A stretch of 64,000 nucleotides of DNA from Ziziphus jujuba (GCF_031755915.1 NC_083379.1:39998001-40062000); one strand, 5' to 3'; shown: positions 1-12,403, counted from the first letter of the stretch. Numbers and translations: made by a program. The notes: generated from the letters alone by a model not told the origin.

Positions 1-1898
1 TTCCTAAACTGATCAAATTAACCATATACATTCCATATAACTTTGTTCCTAAACTGTTTTATTTTGCTCATATTTATTTTTATATGGTTTGGAGGACTAA
101 TTTAGCCAGATTCTTTTCAGAAAATTGCATGATCAGACCAAACTGATATGTGAACGATAATTTAAAAAACAATATGAAAGTTACTATAATATAGAAGTAA
201 AATGCAAAATATATAATTGTTTGTTTTTTTATAATAAAATGTGTCATAATTTGGTCAATAAAATTATATTAACCCAATAAATTATACACAGAAAAAGACA
301 TTTATAATGTGAACATATTTTAGTGCTTTGAGACTTTGTCCATTTTTCTTGCAAGTGGTAAAGGCCAAATGGGAACACGTTTTTGCTTGCTTTATCCATA
401 TATAAAGGTATGAATACTAAGAATCAAACTATGCTTTTATTAGATAGAAAACTACAATCACATCTCTAAATGCTACTAAGCTTTTATTAGATAGAAAACT
501 ACAATCACATCTCTAAATACTACTAATAATAATAACAACAGACAAAGCTGTCCATTATATTAAGCAATTTTTTCTCCACTCCATATTTCCATTGGGATCT
601 TTTATGAGCATCCTGCATCCACAACAGTAACAGCAGTCAAATTCTGCTTTATTATTAGAAAGAAAGAAAACTAAAATCTAAAAAGCTATCCCATTATTTA
701 GAGCGCCCCCCCTTCTCTAGTTAATTTTATTTTTGTGCATTGTAGAGGACAAATATAGCCAAATTCATTTTGGAAACTGGCATGATTAAATCAAATTAGT
801 AAGAAAAAAAAATAGTTAAAGGAGCAGTTTGAAAGTTTATATAATTTTTGAGAAGCAAAATGCAAAAGTATGTTCTGGCTGCAAAATATGTAATAGGTTT
901 TTTTTTTTTTTGGTCAATAAAATGTGCCAGAGTTTGGTGAATAAAACGAAATTAATCCAAACAAATTATATATTTTCGAAGAATATATTTATAATGTGGA
1001 ATCATTTTAGTGGTTAGAGACTTGATAAAATTTTCTTGTAATTAGAGGCCAAGTGGGAAGATGGTTTTAGAAAATTGTCATATCTTTCTCTGGAGACAGA
1101 TTGATTATGCCAGCATAAGGTAGGCGACGTAGGACAGCAAAGTAAATTTTTATATATTATATATATATATATATGAGCATTCACAACTCTAATAAGAAAA
1201 TCAAACTTTGCTCTATTAGAAAGAAAACCACAATCACAAAAGGACAAAACTGTCCCATTACACTGAGCAATTATTCCGCTCTATATTTCCATTGGCATCT
1301 TTTATTAGCATCCACAAGAGTAATAAGAATATCAAACTCTAATTTATTAGAAAGAGGAAAAAACTTACATTACAAAGGCTGTTATAATGTTCCTGGAAAA
1401 GTCATTGGCGAAGTATAGGACAAGACTGTTCAAAAAACAGAGTACAGGATACAAGGGTGTTAGTTAAGTGTAATTAACCATAGAAATTATGATTTTCTAG
1501 TTAATATTCTCAAGATTTTGAACTATGCATCATAAATATTGTATCTCTAAACAAAACCTGAATCAAGATTGAAGAAATTAAATGAGAACAAAACCTCTAA
1601 ATTAAGCTAACAATTAGCATATACATACCAGGGTCAACCACCAGCCTTTAAATTTCGCTGAAATCAAAATCTTTACCCCCCAAGAAGCCAAATTCTCAAA
1701 GCATAAGTCAATTGTTGGACCCCAATGATTAGTGAGTGCTTCTTTATTACGAGTACACAATCACAACATATAGTCGCTGTGAAAACAATGAAAGCAAAAA
1801 CTTCCATGTGACATGCATTTTCAACAGCAACAATGGCAAAAACTAAAAAAATACAGAAAATCAATGAACGTACACTACTTTCTCTCTTTCTTGTAATC
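1..1898. repeat. Duplicated 3' flank of P450-1, no gene
   Basis: No coding region is visible; the short open frames are AT-rich noise. About 60-700 is repeated in degenerate form at about 720-1360: both copies have the same order of a 'gcatgat' segment, a segment on 'attagaaagaaaa', and 'ccattgg.atcttttat.agcatcc'. The same stretch recurs at 5271-5950 downstream of P450-2, so this flank was copied together with the gene. The segment around 1500-1560 (stem 'tatgcatcataaatattg') also recurs near 6220. An (AT)n run lies at about 1153-1174. Confidence 0.7.
434..527. repeat. 47-bp direct tandem repeat (2 copies)
   Basis: The unit starting 'cttttattagatagaaaact' at 434 repeats at 481 with one or two mismatches. 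The related flank near 5720 has a single copy, so the doubling is local to this copy. Confidence 0.85.
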
Positions 1899-3755
1899 TT
1901 ATATTACAGACAAATTAGGATGGTAGGTAATGGGAATCAAGCACAGATTGGCATTTCTTTTCACAGTCAAGCCAAAGACCTCAGTCATGTCTAGATCCTC
2001 TGGCCTCATATGATTAGGAAGTTTCCAATCAAAATGAAAAAGTAACTGTGCTAAAGTGAGCTCCACAACTGCCATACCAAATGTGATTCCGGGACATATT
2101 CTTCTCCCAGCACCAAATGGAATGAATTCAAAATCTGACCCTTTGTAATCGATTTGTACTGAGCCACCCTCAAGAAATCTTTCAGGGTAAAACTTGTCAG
2201 CTTCAGTCCAATGCATTGGGTCTCTTCCAATTGCCCATGCATTCACAATGACCTTGCTTTTCTTTGGTATGTCATATCCATCAATGACACAGCTTTGGCT
2301 GCATTCTTTTGGAAGTAATAAAGGAGCAGGAGGATGAAGCCTCATTGTTTCTTTGATGACTGATCTCAAGTATTTTAGTTCATGAATTTCTGTTTCGTCT
2401 ACATTTGCTTTCCCACGGAACACCCTTCTCACTTCAGATTGTGCCTCTTTCATAACTCTTGGGTTTTTCACCATCTCAGACATTGCCCATTCTACAGTTG
2501 TTGATGATGTGTCACTTCCAGCAGTGAAAATGTCCTGCAACAAGATTTACTTTGTTTTCAAATTGCTAATACTGAGAAGGATTTTCTTAAAATAAAATCC
2601 AGGAGCAGCTTACAAGTGCTCAAAGGTGCCATTATTAGGGTCTGAAGGCGCCTATATATTAGTGCTTATAGGCTGTTTTGAACTTTAGCTTTAGTTCAGG
2701 ATCTTAGATAAGAGCTTCATTGAATATATATATATATATATATATTTATGCCAATTAAGCTATGTAAAATGTTATTGTAAGTACATTTCTTTAAGATCAT
2801 TTTATAGAACGTGAAAAATAAATATGTATGTAATTACCAACAAGGCCGCTTTGATGTTGCTGTCTGTCAGAGGATGATCAAGCTGATCATGATGCTGAAA
2901 CTTCAAGAAAACATCAACTAAGTATTCCTGATTATCATTTGCTTGTTGTTCATGGGATTTAGTTCTCTTCATGATCTTCTTCTCTTTATGGTCATTTAAG
3001 ATGTTTTCGAGTATCCTATCAGCCTCTGCATGAACTTTCTCAAGTTTATGCCTCAGTCCACCAATCTGCTCAAGCATTTTAATCGAAGGGTACATGTCGG
3101 CAACATAAAACCCTCCTGCCAGCACTGCGATTTTATTTGATACCGCTTGGTATGCTTCTTGATCTCTAGATTTTTGTCCAAAAGCTGTTCTTCCTGTTAT
3201 ACCACAACTTAGTGAATATATTTTCTCACTTAGATTGATGGCTGATCCTTCACTCGAATGTATGGTTTCGATCAGATTTGACACCTCCTCTTCTCTTATT
3301 GATCGAAACGATTTGACCTGTTTCGCACTTAACAACTCCATGCTGCAAATCTTCCTCAGATGTCTCCAATAATCACCGTAAGGAGAAAAGGAAATCCCTG
3401 TACAATCATAAGTCAGGATTTTGGGAGCAAGAAGGAAAGGCCTGTTAGCAAAATTTGTGTCATGGGTCTTGAGAAACTCTTTGGCAATTTCGGGTGAAGA
3501 AACAATGATGTATGAAACTTCCCCGAGCTTTAAATGCATGAGAGGTCCATATTTCATGGCCAAGTTTCTCAAGGCATGATGGGGTAAGATGCCATGAAGG
3601 TGGTGCATGTTTCCTATGATTGGTAGTTTCCATGGTCCTGGAGGCAACTTTGGGTTTGATTTCTTGCTTTTGGTTCTCCACACTATGTTGGATACCATGA
3701 ACAAGAAGATAAAGAAGGTAAGGAAGGCAGAAAAGGAGGGAATATGAATCTCCAT
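1899..3755 (-). CDS. Cytochrome P450, CYP71 family (P450-1), intact, two exons
   Basis: Predicted ER-anchored, haem-thiolate monooxygenase of specialised metabolism; CYP71D/CYP71BE-like by sequence style, substrate unknown. Exon 1 is 3755-2838 (306 codons) and exon 2 is 2534-1899 (211 codons plus stop). The intron 2837-2535 has GT donor and CAG acceptor, giving a protein of about 517 residues, normal for the family. Visible motifs are an N-terminal membrane anchor at about 8-27, the hinge LPPGPW at 37-42, the C-helix WRHLR, the I-helix AGSDTSS at 311-317, the K-helix E368-T-M-R371, PERF, and the haem loop [11 protein letters not shown] with Cys453 as ligand. An upstream in-frame ATG at 3863 would add 36 residues, but MEIHIPS at 3755 matches the starts of P450-2 and P450-3. 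All catalytic residues are present, so it is probably functional. The subfamily is inferred. Confidence 0.93.
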
Positions 3756-3960
3756 GGCAATGTGTATATTGGAACTTGAAAGAGATAGTGCTAGCGCATG
3801 CAGTCGTGCTTGGCTGGGTAGTGATAAAGAAGCCTTTTCAGTCCACTTAATTTGTGTGGCCACTAATTAATATCATATAAAAAGAAAAGGAAAAAAAAAA
3901 AAAAATTTGTGTGGCCACGAACAAAACCCAAACAAATATGAAAGATACCCTGCCTCTCAC

Positions 3961-4054
3961 CCAAATATTAAAGTGAGTAAAACAATAAGTTGGGAAATTT
4001 GAGGCACCCAAATATTAAAGTGAGTAAAACAATAAGTTGGGAAATTTAATTAAT
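3961..4054. repeat. 47-bp tandem duplication in the P450-1 promoter
   Basis: The segment beginning 'ccaaatattaaagtgagtaa' at 3961 is repeated at 4008 without visible mismatch over about 40 bp. It lies 200-300 bp upstream of the P450-1 start codon. The near identity suggests a recent event. Confidence 0.85.
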
Positions 4055-4294
4055 ACTAATGAATATGCTATGGGCCCGGTTGGGCCACTGCAATTGATTG
4101 GAGTAGAATGAGTATATTAAGTTAAGTTCAGAACTTTTTGCCAAAAAAATCATGAAAAAGAAAAAAGAAAAAAAGATTGTTATGTTTAGTACCATGTTTG
4201 ATGCAATATTTTTTTGCCTTCTCATTGGCTTTTTAATCTATCGGATTAATTAATCTCATTGAAATGCATGAATTTAGCTGTTTCTATTTCATTA

Positions 4295-4390
4295 GTGACC
4301 AATGACCAGCGTTGATCAGTCATTGACGGGTGTTGACCAACTGTTGACCAGTTGTTGGTTGGCATTGACAGATGATGACCACTCAAAAAG
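4295..4390 (-). promoter_or_regulatory. W-box cluster upstream of P450-1
   Basis: Four TTGAC cores lie within 47 bp on the plus strand (4323, 4333, 4344, 4365), two of them TTGACC, with additional TGACC and GTCA motifs at 4296-4320 and 4375-4380. One core sits inside the inverted repeat CAACTG-TTGAC-CAGTTG at 4339-4355. TTGAC is the core bound by WRKY factors. The cluster is about 570-610 bp upstream of the P450-1 ATG. Control of this gene by it is inference; the next gene on the far side is more than 2 kb away and faces the other way. Confidence 0.5.
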
Positions 4391-5270
4391 TTTACGGAAA
4401 TTGCACTGGAGCTTAGCCAAGTCCAGAAATAATTTTCCATTAATTTTATTGTAAATTTATATTACAAATTATTTAAAATAGAAAAGTAATATTTTTCGAT
4501 TCAGTCCAATTTTTGTTATGTTCCAAACAAGTGATGTACTAGACTATCCAATCCAATTGTAGATGGCAATTTACCCCATCATCCTATTTAAATAAACTCT
4601 TTAAGTTTCTAACTTAAGGTGGGAATTAGTCTTCAACATAATCAAAATTGTCGTATATATGGATAGTTAGTTTTTGAGCCGTTGAAAAATTATAAAAAGG
4701 GAATAATTAAAACAAAAAGCATGGAACTTAAATTCATATTGATAATGCTTATTAAATCAAAAATTCTATAAAGACTGACAAAAAGTTAACCATTCCAAAA
4801 GTTTTTTTTTTTTTTTTTTTTTGGGAATCTTGTAAATATCACATTTCAAATATTTGTGAACTGGAAATATGAATAAACTTACTAAAAACAAACTGATAAC
4901 AAAACTTAACAAATTGCGAAAGAAAAAACTCTACTAAAAAAATATCAATGTATCAAAATATCTTAATAATATATCTATATATATATATATATATATATCA
5001 ATATATCAAAATACCTTCAAAGCGTACTGAACCAAATCCAAACTTAAACAAACAAAATACCTACTATGAAATTAAATCCTAACCATAAATAAGGACAATT
5101 AGACGAAGTCCAGAGCTTTGTAAAATCCTTCTTACATTTAATATAATATTTTTCTTTTCCTCCAAATCGTAATACGTATTTTGCATTTTGGCTCCAAAAA
5201 TTTTCATATTGTCCTCTAAATTATGATTCTATTGTCAATTTGTAGTCTATATGCATTTTCAATAGATTAA
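4391..5270. other. AT-rich intergenic DNA, no gene seen
   Basis: Between the P450-1 promoter and the duplicated P450-2 3' flank. It contains a poly-T run at about 4802-4822 and an (AT)n microsatellite at about 4972-4998. No conserved open frame, RNA gene or transposon terminus is recognised. Confidence 0.6.
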
Positions 5271-5950
5271 ACGTAAACTTGATCAAATTGACCATATATA
5301 TTCCATATAACTTTGTTCCTAAACTGTTTTATCTTGCTCTTGTTTATTTTTGTATGGTTTGAAGGACTAATTTAGCCGGATTCTTTTTAGAAAATCGCAT
5401 GATCACTCTAAACTGATATGTGAACAATAATTTAAAAACAACATGAAATTTACTATAATATAGAAGGTGAAATGCAAAACATATAATAGTTTTTTTTTTT
5501 AATTTTTTTATATCAATATAATGTGGCATAATTTGGTGAATAAAATTATATTAACCAATAAATTATACATAGAAGAAAGACATTTATAATGGGAAAATAT
5601 TTTAGTGCTTTGAGACTTTGTTAATTTTTCTTGCAAGTGGGAAACGCCAAATGGGAACATGATTTTACTTGCTTTAGCCATGTGTAAAGATATGAATAGT
5701 AAGAATCGAACTTTGCTTTTATTAGAAAGAAAACTACAATTACATCACTAAATAATAATAATAATAGACAAAGCTGTCCATTATATTGAACAATTTTTCT
5801 CTGCTCTATATCACCATTGGGATCTTTTATGAGCGTCCTGCCTCCACAATAGTAATGGTAATCAAATTCTGCTTTATAATTAGAGAGAAAGAAAACTAAA
5901 ATCTCTAAAGCTATCCCATTATTCAGAGCAAAAAAAAAAAGCTTTCCCAT
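5271..5950. repeat. Second copy of the 1-700 flank, 3' of P450-2
   Basis: Aligns with 1 to about 690 at an offset of about 5,270 bp (for example 'ccatata.attccatataac' at 5291 and 21), with small indels and scattered substitutions. It marks the 3' edge of the duplicated gene unit that gave P450-1 and P450-2. No gene is seen between 5951 and 6596. Confidence 0.75.
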
Positions 5951-6596
5951 TATAATACTATATGGATTCAATCATTACTCTGTTTTCTTTTATTTATTTA
6001 TTTATTTTTTTTGTTGACTTCTGTGGAAAATTAATTTCAAGTGACTGCTTATAAGTCATAAGGCTTCGAGTGACATGGCAAAATCTGTTGACTTTTTAAC
6101 AGAGAAAGTTTAAACTAGGTGATTTTTTATTTATTGGAAAATTGTTAGCAAAGTAAACGGTAAGACTGTCCAAAAAAAAGAGTGCAGAGACCAAAATTAA
6201 CATTTCCAAGATTTTGAGCTATGTATCATAAATATTGCATCTCTTAAGGAGAAAAAGAACCTATAAAAGTTGACATTTATCAGATAGATACCAGAGTCTT
6301 TAAATTCCATCGAGAACTCAGATTCTCACATCCAGAAATCAAATCTTGAACTCCAAGAAGCCAAATTCTCAAACCAAAACTCAATTGGTGAACCCCATTG
6401 CTGCGTGAATGCTCTTTACCAGCACAGACTCACAACATGTTGTCACAGGGAAAACAATGAAGGGAAAAGTTCCAAGTATAAGAGATATTGCAAGAATGCT
6501 GTATTTTCATTAATCAGAATAAGAGTATTTATAAAAATCCATCATAGCTAGAGAAATTTACCTACTGCTAAGAATAAAAGGAAATAAAAGATAACT

Positions 6597-6750
6597 TTCA
6601 CTACAATTATGCATATATTGTGATACTGGAAATGATGACAGTTTATTGCCTTTCACCAAGTAACATGATTACATTCACTACAATTATGCATATAGTGTGA
6701 TACTGGAAATGATGACAGTTTATTGCCTTGCACCAAGTAACATGATTTAC
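6597..6750. repeat. 77-bp direct tandem repeat (2 copies)
   Basis: The unit beginning 'ttcactacaattatgcatat' at 6597 is repeated at 6674 with only a few mismatches, immediately 3' of P450-2. It carries no coding signal. Confidence 0.85.
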
Positions 6751-7521
6751 TTTCCAGCAACATTTAGGCATAAAAAAAAAAAAAAATGCAGAATTAATGA
6801 ATGTACTGTACTTTCTCTTTCTTATAATCTTATATGATAGGGAATGGGAATTAAGCAGAGGTTGACTTTTTTTCTCACAGACAAGCCAAAGACCTCACTC
6901 ATGTCTAGTTCCTCTGGCTTCATATGATTGGGAAGTTTCCAATCAAAATGAAAAAGCAACTGTGCTAAAGTGAGCTCCACAACGGCCATACCAAATGTCA
7001 TGCCTGGACATATCCTCCTACCAGCACCAAATGGAATAAATTCAAAATCTGACCCTTTGTAATCAATATTTACTGAATCACCAAGAAATCTTTGAGGGTT
7101 AAACTTTTCAGCTTCAGTCCAATGCATTGGGTCTCTCCCAATTGCCCAGGCATTTACAATCACCTTGGTTTTGCTTGGTATGTCATATCCATTAATAACA
7201 CAGCTCTGGCTTGATTCTTTTGGAAGTAGCAAAGGAGCAGGAGGATGGAGTCTCAGTGTTTCTTTGATTACTGCACTCAAGTATTTTAGTTCATGAATGT
7301 CTGTTTCATCTGCATTTGCTTTCCCATGGAACACCCTTCTCACCTCTGACTGCCTTTTTCATCACCACTGGGTTTTTCACCATTTCGGACATCGCCCATT
7401 CTATAGTTGTTGATGATGTATCACTTCCAGCAGTGAAAATATCCTGGAACAGGGGATTTATCTTTTAATTTACTTCAATTTGTTGACAATGCTATATGTA
7501 TGTATGTATGTGCGTATGTAC

Positions 7522-7577
7522 TTCCCATTCTACGGTTGGTGATGTTGTGTCGCTCCCAGTAGTGAAAATGTGCTGAA
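7522..7577 (-). pseudogene. Stray P450 exon 2 fragment inside the P450-2 intron
   Basis: The minus strand of this 56-bp stretch translates as HIFTTGSDTTSPTVEWE, the start of CYP71 exon 2 (compare [16 protein letters not shown] in P450-1). It sits about 80 bp upstream of the real exon 2 and is preceded by a CAG-like acceptor. It stops abruptly and is followed by a TATG/TACA-rich run. It is a relic of a tandem exon copy, or of a neighbouring gene removed by recombination. Confidence 0.8.
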
Positions 7578-7798
7578 GCAGTTATTATTTACTTCAATTT
7601 GTTGGCCACAACTTATTTGAGTGTTTTAGTATAAATTTTTATATGAATCTAAGTATCTTAAACACCAGAGGTATGAACTAATTCTACAAAATGCATATGC
7701 TTTTATTTTTTAGTACTTCCCAAAATATAAGATTTCAATTATATCAGTTGACTTTGGACAATTTTAATTTTTAGTATTTCCCAAAATATAATATTTCG

Positions 7799-7812
7799 TG
7801 TATGTATGTATG

Positions 7813-7843
<31 letters not shown>
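7799..7843. repeat. (TATG)n microsatellite in the P450-2 intron
   Basis: About eleven perfect units of the tetranucleotide lie next to the splice donor of exon 1. A shorter, imperfect run of the same motif is at about 7497-7520, next to the stray exon fragment. Confidence 0.95.
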
Positions 7844-7845
<2 letters not shown>

Positions 7846-8781
7846 GCTTACCAACAAGACGGCTTTGATATTGCTGTCGGTTAAGGGATGATCAAGTTGA
7901 TCATCATGACCATCCTGAAACTTTAACAGAACATCAACTAAATCTTCCCTATGATAATCTTCTTCTTCTTCATCATTGTGCTTTCTCTTCATCATCATCT
8001 TCTTCTTCTCTTTATGATCACTTAAGATGTTTCCAAGTATCCCATCAGCCTCTTCATGAACTTTCTCCAGTTTCTGCCTCAATCCACTTATCGATTGAAG
8101 AATCTTAATCGAAGGGTACAAATCTGCAACATAAAATCCTCCAGCAAGCTTTGAAATTTCCATGACAATCATCATATATGCATCTTGATCTCTGGATTTT
8201 TTCCCAAAGGCTGTCCTTCCTATTATACGATTACTTAGTGAATTGATGCCCTGTGTTAGATTGAATATGGGAACTGATCCTTCACTTGAAGTGTTATATA
8301 TTGTCCTGATGAGATTTGATACCTCCTCTTCTCTCATGGATTGGAACGATTTGACCCGTTTGGCACTTAACAGTTCCATGCTGCAAATTTTCCTGAGTTG
8401 CCTCCAATAACTCCCATATGGAGAAAAGTTGATGTCTGTGAAATTGTAGGCAAAGATTTCAGCAGCAAGAAGGAATGGCCTATTGGCAAAAATTGTGTCA
8501 TGGGTTTTGAGAACCTCTTTCGCAATTTCCGGTGAAGAGACGATGATGTTCGAAACTTCACCAAGCTGTAAGTGCATAAGAGGTCCATACTTGATGGCCA
8601 AGTTTGTCAAAGAGCGATGAGGAAGTGAACCAAGAAGCTGGTGCATATTTCCTATTACTGGCAGTTTCCATGGTCCTGGAGGTAATTTTGGAGTTGTTTT
8701 ATTTCTTTTGGTTCTCAATATTAGCTTTGATACCATGAACAAGAAGAGGAAGAAAGTAATGGATGGAATAAGAATCTCCAT

Positions 8782-10106
8782 AGTAGGAGAAATTTTTTGG
8801 TGCAGTTGTGGTGATTTAGCTACACTGAGAGAAAAACATGAATAGTGAAAGGCCGATAATAATGTATACTCTGTAATCTTTTGTAACTAAATTATATTTT
8901 TAACTGGGATAAATTTTTTTGTAGTGTGAACTATCACACTTCCAAAACATGATAACTCAACTACTGTTTTTGTTACACCATGTGACTTTTCAATTACGAG
9001 CAATATGGAAATGGAATAGGTAATTTGATTGATACATTTAGATAACCTGGTTGGCCAAATCAATTTATAATACCTTTCCAACTTATTATTTCTTTTTTAA
9101 TATGATAGTGTATTCGAAATCTCTTGGTAATTGTCAATTCAGCAACATGTATCACTATTATTTTTCTTCTTTGATACTCGATAATGTATGACTTTACTAA
9201 AATAGAATACAATTCATAGTTTTTTCACATTTGACTTTTCTTTTTGAAAGGTAGTTCCAGTTTGAATATTTTCAAACACACGCCGCCGTTCGACCGCTTG
9301 GCATTGAACAGTAAAATTGACTGATTTATTTGTGATGAACTTGAAAAATAAAAATAAACTAAATGAATAAATATTTTCCAAAGCAGATAGTTTTTCAGAT
9401 AAAATTAACCAGAACCAAAGCAGTTTTTATTTTTATTTTTTTCTATGGTAGATAGTTACGGTGCAACTTGCACAATAAATATATTTTAATGCTTTCACAA
9501 GCTTTTTTTTTCTGTTTTTTTTTTTTTGGGTCATTGCAAATGGAAAGAAATAGCGCAATTAATAATTATCCACCAGTCCAAAAAATTGCTCTAGTCGAAC
9601 TCAATTAATATTGTCAAATTCCAAAAGAAACAAAATTAAAGGAAAGCAAATTGGCATTATATGAAGGTTTAGGAACGACATCGCATCGATTAAAAAATTG
9701 GGGGAGCAAATTGTAAGTTGAGTGGACGTTTAGGGAGAGATTATGCCATTTTTCCATAATAAAATTAGGTAAATTATAATATAACCCCAATTGAAAAAAA
9801 GTTAAAGTGCATGCCCACATGATACCAAAACTAAAATTATTAATTTTGCCCCCCAAAAAAAAAAAAATAAAACTTAACTTATGAAACCAAATTGAAAATA
9901 CAGAACCCAATTTAAAATTGAGGGCAAATTAAATAGGGACATCAAAGGCCAATTAAACAGGTACACAATTTGAACTAAACTTTATTCAAACACATTACAA
10001 GCTTACATTTTGATTAATTACAATATAAAAAAAGAATCCCATATTTTAAAATGAATAATTCTGAATAACATGCTTATTATCACAGGATGAACAAGCTGAA
10101 ATTTTC
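8782..10106. other. Intergenic, P450-2 promoter and P450-3 3' flank
   Basis: AT-rich, without a convincing gene or transposon end. Several homopolymer tracts occur (for example T runs near 9505-9530 and A runs near 9855). The upstream region of P450-2 starts at 8782. It lacks the W-box cluster found at the corresponding place in front of P450-1. Confidence 0.55.
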
Positions 10107-12364
10107 TTATGTAGAAAATATATTAGGATGATGAGGAATGGGAATCAAGCAGAGATCTACTCTTTTTCTGCTAGATAAGCCAAAAACCTCAGTCATATCT
10201 AAATCTTCAGGCTTAAAACCACTTGGAAGTTTCCAATCAAAATGAAAAAGCAACTGAGCAAGAATCAACTCAACAGCAATCATACCAAATATCATACCAG
10301 GACATATCCTCCTTCCAGCACCAAATGGAATGTATTCAAGATCTAGTCCTTTGAAATCAACACTATTATTCAGAAACCTTTCAGGGTTGAACTTCTCAGG
10401 CTCAGTCCAATGCTTTGGGTCTCTTCCAATTGCCCATGCATTTACAATCACTTTGGTCTTCTTTGGTATGTAATATCCATTCACAACACAGCTCTGGCTT
10501 GTTTCTTTTGGAAGCAACAGTGGAACAGGAGGGTGAATTCTCAGTGTTTCTTTGATAACTGCTTTTAAGTATTCCAGTTCATGGATTTTCGTTTCGTCTA
10601 CGTTTGATTTCCCATCGAACACCCTTCTTACCTCGGATTGTGCCTTTTCCATTACATTTGGATTCTTCACCAATTCTGACATTGCCCAAACTATAGCTGT
10701 TGACGATGGCTCACTCCCAGCAGTGAAAATGTCCTGCAACCCAAAAAAAATAAAATAAAATAAAATAAAATAAAGATGGGGACACCATCAATAATGCTAA
10801 TTTATAGCTAATTGATAGTTTGAAGAGGCTTAAACATGTATAAAAACACGGTATATTTTTTTTTTTTTTGGTTATATTATAATCTACTGTCTAGCTAATT
10901 GTAATAATAAAGTAGGTCGAAATTTTCTTTATTTTATGAAAAAATGGAGAGAATAATAATTTTAATACTTTAGCAAATACGACGTTGTATTCTCAACAAA
11001 ATCATTATAAATTATTTAAAACTCCTCCAGTAGAAGAAAATAAAAATGTTTTGGTTTTGTCAGGAATTAATCCACCAAAATGAATTGGAAATTGAAAAAA
11101 AAATTGTAATTGAAACCAAAGAACTAACCAGTCAATTTATCTATAATTAAAACAAAAGAAGTAGTATAATAGATATTATATTATAAATAAGTATATTCTT
11201 TTAATTACATATTTCATTTACTATTAACTAACTGTATCAACTAATTATATTTATAGAAGAGATAAACCAAAAATACACAAAAATAAGTGTAAAATAGCTT
11301 AAAATTAATAAAAGAAATGGAAAAAGAAAAAGTTTAAAACTCTTTCCAGGTGGCCGATCTAGAAATTTAATTAAGGGGGAGCACCATTGTATAACGAGGA
11401 TATTTTTGAAGGCAATGGTAATATATATATAAATTACTACTTTAGCTTAATACTTATATATGAAAAAATTTTATTTAAATAAATTTTAAATTTCAAATTT
11501 TAAATTAGAATTTATTTGTTATAATTCGGCGTAAAACTGAGATGGCTTTTTTTTTTTTTTTCCCCCTTAAGATAAGAACCTTTAACTTCTGAGCAAAGTT
11601 AAAAAAATCTAATCAAGTTAATAAAATAAAAGTTTTGATCATATAGTTACCAATAATTACTTGAAAAGAAAGGAACGTTTAGATTGAGTAATGATATAAA
11701 ATAATTTCACTTAGTTCCCATAGGAAAAGGCAGTTTATGAGGAAAAAATAACAATTTAAAACAAATGCTTTATAAATATGTAACGGAAATAATACATTTT
11801 TTTAAAAAAAGGCAGTTCTATCGACTTATAAAATATATTAACTATGCTACGATCTGTTTTAAAATTTATTTTAACTAGGTTTTTTAGCTGAAACGGATGT
11901 GTTATATTAACCCCCAAAAAAAAAAAAAAAAAAAAGGGGCAATCATACACATACAATCATGATGCCAACGAATCAGCTTGTGGCGTGATAACCTCCACAA
12001 TCCTCTTCCAAAATGTTTGTAAAATCATTAGAGCTTAACAAAAGATTAATTAGACCCTTCTTTGCATTAGACAAGCCCCATTTGGACGTGTAATGTGCCA
12101 ACAAAGTAAAATTTATTTTTACTAGTTATATCAATAATTTATGCATATTTTAATGACTTAAAGTTGAACTTACATATGCTACAATTTATAATTTTTCTTA
12201 ATCCCTTTTAGGCGTTGTTTGAATATTGGAAATACAAAATGAAAAAATAAATTAGAGGGAAAAATATATATATATATATAGAAGAAAAAAAAAAAGGAAT
12301 TTTTCTTACGTTTGGTTTAGCAATTTGCAAGGAAAAAAAAATTTACATGTAGTTTTTCACAAAC

Positions 12365-12403
<39 letters not shown>

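Larger units (their letters stand above)
6822..8781 (-). pseudogene. Cytochrome P450, CYP71 family (P450-2), one 2-bp frameshift
   Basis: Close paralogue of P450-1 with the same two-exon plan. Exon 1 is 8781-7852 (310 codons, ending NIKAVLL at a GT donor) and exon 2 is 7443-6822, starting [11 protein letters not shown] after a CAG acceptor. Exon 2 is 622 bp, two bases short of whole codons. At 7351 the minus strand reads GCAGTCAGAGG where P450-1 and P450-3 have GCACAGTCAGAGG, so one copy of a CA/TG dinucleotide is missing about 31 codons into the exon. Everything downstream ([22 protein letters not shown]) is otherwise clean. A single slip with no other damage suggests a very young pseudogene or a base-call error. 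The intron (7444-7851) holds a TATG microsatellite and a stray exon 2 piece. Confidence 0.85.
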
